Below, piece after piece: positions 52,479 through 55,848 of a stretch of DNA of 55,848 nucleotides. The position numbers were made by a program, and so were the translations under genes. Numbering within the stretch: position 1 is the stretch's first letter; each line of letters starts with the position of its first letter. This DNA is from an uncultured Bacteroidota bacterium (GTDB lineage: Bacteria > Bacteroidota > Bacteroidia > Bacteroidales > UBA12481), in the NCBI GenBank assembly GCA_903851365.1, contig CAINOB010000082.1:71590-127437 (forward strand), read 5' to 3'. The notes beneath the pieces are model-generated. The model was not told the origin of the DNA. It was given only the letters and a program-made list of their open reading frames with translations, and did no database searches.

Positions 52479-55400
52479 ATGAAAAGAAATATCCTCCTAT
52501 TTGCCGGGCTTATTTTGACAGTAGGCCTGTTTGCACAAAAACCCGTTGAAAAAACCTTCTGGAAAGAAGATTTTACTACCGGAAAAATTCCCGCCGGTTG
52601 GCAGGCAGTTACGCTAAACGACAGCGCTGCCAAGTGGTTTGTTACTGACCAGCCTTTCCCGGGCTCACCAGGCCGCACTTACCAGGCACCCCCGATAGCC
52701 TCGGTTAGCCGCGGATATCATTTGCAGGTGGCTCCGGGTGTGAAGGTGGATAAAAACTCGCGCGCATGGAAAAAAATCAGCATTTGGCCTGATTCTTATG
52801 TTCAGACAGCCGCAATCGATTGCTCAAAACATCGCTCCGTGGTGCTTAAATTCCAGCAGAACTTTTTCTGGAACCGCCGCGATGCGGATAAGGGAGCAGG
52901 CTTGTTTGTTGGGATAAGCACAAACGGCAAGGACTGGACCGATTTCGATGTCCGGAATGGTATCAGCCCAAGCGAGGATTGCCCGAACCCGATGGATGTT
53001 GAACTGAACATTACCCGCAAAGCGGCCCTCCAGAAGACCGTTTACCTGAGGTTTTTCTGGAAAGGATATTACCAGTGGTACTGGATGGTCGACGATATCA
53101 AACTGTCGGAAGCTTTTGATGCCGATGTGCTGGCTTATAAACTGAAGAGCCACCCGGAAACCGGAAATCAGTTTAAAGCATCCGAAAACATTGCTTTTCA
53201 ATTGATCAACCTGGGTTCGAACGATATTACCAAAGATTTCGACTGCTATCTGAAAGTGGATAACCGACCGGCATTGAAGGCTACCGTGAAAGCCGATCCG
53301 AAGAATCCGTTTAAGATCATTGATACTCTTACTGTGAATTTTCCGGATATCAACCTGACTGATTTCGGGATCCATAAAATCAAGTTCAACAGCGCATTGC
53401 CCGGCGATCAGCGCCAGTCGAACGATAGTATTTCAACCGTTCTTTATTCCGGTGCATTTTCTTTAGGCAATGTTACAGCCTATGCGCCTATGCCTGGCGG
53501 TGGTGAGTTTTCCTGTGGAAATGCCCGATTGAAAGTTCAGTTTGTCCGCAAGGATATTTTCCGGATCTGGATGGCCTATGATGGTGATTATACCGATCCG
53601 GCAGGCAATGATATCGTTATACATAAGCCTGATCAGCCAGTTGATATGAAAACCGCCGACAAGGGCTCCTATTTCTTGTTTACCACTGCAGATGTTGCGT
53701 TGAGAGCCTATAAACAACCCCTGAGATTTGCTCTTTACAAGGCCGATAACAGCTCCCTGATCTGGGAAGAGGCAAAAGGCATGACTTATGGCAAACAAAC
53801 AATCCAGTATCTGAAGCGGCAGCCTGATGAGTATTTTTATGGCGGCGGCATGCAGAACGGCCGATTCTCGCATCGTGATAAAACAATAAAACTTACCATT
53901 GACTATAACTGGGAAGATGGCGGCGGCCCGAACCCGGCACCGTTCTTTATGAGTACTGCCGGATACGGAGCTCTCAGAAACACCTATGCTTCAGGTGCCT
54001 ATACTTTTGGTGACACTGTTAAACTGATTCACAATGAGGCCCGCTTCGACAGTTATTTCTTTGCCGGAAATGGTTTGAAAGACATTCTTGGCGACTATAC
54101 CGACATTACCGGCAAGCCTTTCCTGATGCCACGCTGGGCGTTGAGCATGGGTGATGCCAACTGCTATAACCGCGGTGCCAAGGCGGATATCAAGACTGTG
54201 GGCAGCAAAGGAACCGGGTTCGGTGGAACCACCCCCGATGTTATCCATTTAATTGCTGATGAATATATTAAGCATGATATGCCACGTGGCTGGATTCTTC
54301 CCAACGACGGTTATGGCTGCGGATACACCAAGCTGGATTCTGTGGTAACCGAACTTCACAAGCGCGGATTCATGACCGGACTCTGGACCGAAAACGGCGT
54401 TGAAAAGATTGCCAGGGAAGTGGGTGAACTGGGTACCCGCCTCTGCAAGCTCGATGTTGCCTGGGTTGGAGATGGATATAAGTTTGCGATCGACGGGGTG
54501 AAAGCCGCTTATGAAGGAATCGAAAATGCCAGTGATGCACGCGGATTTGTTTGGTCGGTTTGCGGCTGGGCAGGCACTCACCGCCATTCCGTAGTTTGGA
54601 CCGGCGACCAGAGCGGCAGCTGGAACTATATCAGGTGGCATATTCCTACTGTAATCGGCAGCGGGCTATCGGCACAGAACAGCGCCACGGGTGATGTCGA
54701 CGGGATCTTTGGCGGAAGCGATTCCACCTACACCCGCGATCTGCAATGGAAATGCTTTACCCCGGTGCTGATGGGCATGTCGGGCTGGGCATCGAACAAT
54801 AAAAATGGCATTAAGGATAAGCAGCCGTGGCTGTTTGGTGAACCTTTCACTAGTATCAACCGGAAATATCTGCAGCTCAAGCAGAGACTGACCCCATACA
54901 TGTATACCCTTTGTGCCGAATCGAACCATACCGGTGTTCCGGCAGTGCGCGGACTGGTACTGGAATATCCGACGGATCCTGTTGCGCTCGGCTCCTTAAC
55001 TCAATATGAATTCCTGCTGGGCCGCGATCTGCTGGTTGCCCCTGTGTATAAATCAGAGGCCAAACGCGACAGTATTTACTTCCCGGCCGGCAACTGGATC
55101 GATTACTGGGATGGATCGGTAAATACGGGCAATAAATGGATCAGTAATTATTCTGCACCGCTGGATAAGCTGCCTTTGTTTGTGCGTGCCGGAGCAATTA
55201 TTCCGATGTACCAGAAAATGTATTATGATTTCGAAAGGCCAACCGATACGCTGACGCTCGACATCTATCCGAATGGTCGGAATGAATATGAAATGTATGA
55301 AGATGATGGTCTGACCCGCGAACACCGGCAGGGAGTTTTCGCGACCACTAAATTCGAAGTCAGTGATAACCGTTCTGCCGGAAAACCCATGGAGATTACC

Positions 55401-55664
55401 ATCAATCCGGCCAAAGGAGACTTTAAGGGCAGGATGAAGGAGAGGGTTTATGTGCTGGAGATTCATACCAGTGAACTGCCTGCGGCAGTTAAGGCAGGAG
55501 GGCAAGAGGGCAAGAAGGGAAAAGGAAAGGTGAAAGGGGTAAGTGGGAAGATTGAAGGTGCTGAGGGCGCGTGGAAGTTTGATGCGAATGACCGGGGTGG
55601 TCTGCTGAAGATTACCACGGGCAAGCTGAGTACTGGCGCTGCTGCTAGGATAACGATATTGTAA
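52479..55664 (+). CDS. GH31 alpha-glucosidase/glucosyltransferase-type enzyme, secreted
   Basis: 1061 residues. Signal peptide (MKRNILLFAGLILTVGLFAQ). Residues about 25-330: MAM/cleaved-adhesin-like sandwich plus an Ig-like region. Then the GH31 domain: EYFYGGGMQNGRFSH, PRWALSMGDANCYN, nucleophile Asp 659 in CKLDVAWVGDGYKFA, acid/base Asp 710 in WTGDQSGSWNYIRWH, LPLFVRAGAIIPM at the C-domain. The KLDVAWVG form is like that of 6-alpha-glucosyltransferases and dextranases rather than plain alpha-glucosidases. Residues about 1005-1018 (KAGGQEGKKGKGKV) are encoded by an octamer array. No T9SS tail is seen, so it probably stays periplasmic. Exact linkage unknown. Confidence 0.9.
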   Translation: MKRNILLFAGLILTVGLFAQKPVEKTFWKEDFTTGKIPAGWQAVTLNDSAAKWFVTDQPFPGSPGRTYQAPPIASVSRGYHLQVAPGVKVDKNSRAWKKISIWPDSYVQTAAIDCSKHRSVVLKFQQNFFWNRRDADKGAGLFVGISTNGKDWTDFDVRNGISPSEDCPNPMDVELNITRKAALQKTVYLRFFWKGYYQWYWMVDDIKLSEAFDADVLAYKLKSHPETGNQFKASENIAFQLINLGSNDITKDFDCYLKVDNRPALKATVKADPKNPFKIIDTLTVNFPDINLTDFGIHKIKFNSALPGDQRQSNDSISTVLYSGAFSLGNVTAYAPMPGGGEFSCGNARLKVQFVRKDIFRIWMAYDGDYTDPAGNDIVIHKPDQPVDMKTADKGSYFLFTTADVALRAYKQPLRFALYKADNSSLIWEEAKGMTYGKQTIQYLKRQPDEYFYGGGMQNGRFSHRDKTIKLTIDYNWEDGGGPNPAPFFMSTAGYGALRNTYASGAYTFGDTVKLIHNEARFDSYFFAGNGLKDILGDYTDITGKPFLMPRWALSMGDANCYNRGAKADIKTVGSKGTGFGGTTPDVIHLIADEYIKHDMPRGWILPNDGYGCGYTKLDSVVTELHKRGFMTGLWTENGVEKIAREVGELGTRLCKLDVAWVGDGYKFAIDGVKAAYEGIENASDARGFVWSVCGWAGTHRHSVVWTGDQSGSWNYIRWHIPTVIGSGLSAQNSATGDVDGIFGGSDSTYTRDLQWKCFTPVLMGMSGWASNNKNGIKDKQPWLFGEPFTSINRKYLQLKQRLTPYMYTLCAESNHTGVPAVRGLVLEYPTDPVALGSLTQYEFLLGRDLLVAPVYKSEAKRDSIYFPAGNWIDYWDGSVNTGNKWISNYSAPLDKLPLFVRAGAIIPMYQKMYYDFERPTDTLTLDIYPNGRNEYEMYEDDGLTREHRQGVFATTKFEVSDNRSAGKPMEITINPAKGDFKGRMKERVYVLEIHTSELPAAVKAGGQEGKKGKGKVKGVSGKIEGAEGAWKFDANDRGGLLKITTGKLSTGAAARITIL
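55491..55530. repeat. Octamer array inside the GH31 gene
   Basis: AAGGCAGG, AGGGCAAG, AGGGCAAG, AAGGGAAA, AGGAAAGG, related to the arrays at 1665, 36475 and 48809. Translated as a Lys/Gly-rich linker near the C-terminus. Confidence 0.8.
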
Positions 55665-55670
55665 AGAACT

Positions 55671-55686
55671 CCAGGTTGAAACCTGG
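55671..55686 (+). other. Hairpin after GH31
   Basis: CCAGGTT-GA-AACCTGG, a 7-bp stem seven bases after the stop codon. No T-run, so termination is uncertain. The following 160 bp to the window edge hold no complete gene. Confidence 0.5.
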
Positions 55687-55776
55687 GGTTAGTCAGAGAA
55701 ACCCAATTAAGCTATACAGCCTCATAATGAACCTTATGACTAAGGGGCTGGGACAAAATGTTATTTAGAATCGATA

Positions 55777-55784
55777 TAAATTTG
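55777..55784 (+). promoter_or_regulatory. Possible -7 box for a gene beyond the window
   Basis: TAAATTTG matches TAnnTTTG. No -33 box or start codon can be confirmed inside the window. Confidence 0.3.
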
Positions 55785-55848
55785 CGACAGAAACAACATT
55801 AATGCGTTGATTGTTAGGTAATTAAATACATTATTCTTACCTTCAAGC

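Noticed and set aside
55671-55686. Intrinsic terminator after GH31
   Set aside because: Good 7-bp hairpin but no T-run, so kept only as a hairpin.

Overview
The window reads as a chromosome segment of a member of the Bacteroidota, most likely a Bacteroidales-like anaerobe. The evidence is type IX secretion (T9SS) C-terminal sorting domains, a TonB-dependent receptor, DUF4249-like and FISUMP lipoproteins, the ftsX-DUF3098-uppP-truB-queA order, and TAnnTTTG-type -7 promoter boxes. Assignments are by eye from motifs; no database search was possible.

Layout. 1-2.7 kb: the 5' part of a secreted M14 carboxypeptidase and a GT2 glycosyltransferase. 2.7-9.7 kb: a nonulosonic (sialic/legionaminic-type) acid locus, with neuA, a CBS-nucleotidyltransferase of the PtmE type, neuC, neuB, neuD and a Wzx flippase as a tightly overlapping minus-strand operon. 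It ends tail to tail with a DUF115/GT42-like protein that may be the transferase. 9.8-13.6 kb: ftsX, DUF3098, uppP, truB and queA. 13.6-13.8 kb: an unusual field of modular inverted repeats. 13.8-23.3 kb: a family 4 uracil-DNA glycosylase, two tandem M6 proteases and a C10 protease (all three T9SS cargo), and a PagL-like outer-membrane gene broken by one in-frame TGA. 23.4 kb: tRNA-Asn with promoter and terminator. 24-28.4 kb: an AAA/DUF4143 ATPase and a three-lipoprotein operon. 28.4-29.1 kb: gene debris. 29.2-33.3 kb: a T9SS protein, then an RsbW-like kinase/GNAT fusion beside an acetylpolyamine amidohydrolase/HDAC-family enzyme. 33.3-36.3 kb: a TonB receptor and a PKD lipoprotein. 36.7-37.8 kb: a gene with an internal deletion. 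37.8-39 kb: a Panacea-type toxin-antitoxin pair with a recognisable operator. 39-41 kb: an ABC-2 exporter. 41-46 kb: a four-gene operon (outer-membrane protein, SatP acetate transporter, type I binding lipoprotein, and an EutB-EutC fusion with a twin-arginine signal), divergent from a URO-D/corrinoid-methyltransferase-like gene. 47-55.7 kb: a propeller lipoprotein, a thioesterase and a glycan-degradation run (GH20, PQQ-like propeller, DUF1579-like, GH31).

Two things stand out. The first is an apparently exported, fused ethanolamine ammonia-lyase in an operon with an acetate transporter and a solute-binding lipoprotein. The second is a scattered set of short tandem arrays with a strict 7-bp or 8-bp period and differing seed sequences. 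They lie at gene ends, at a start codon, inside signal peptides and in the middle of enzymes, and they appear to shape the proteins they enter.
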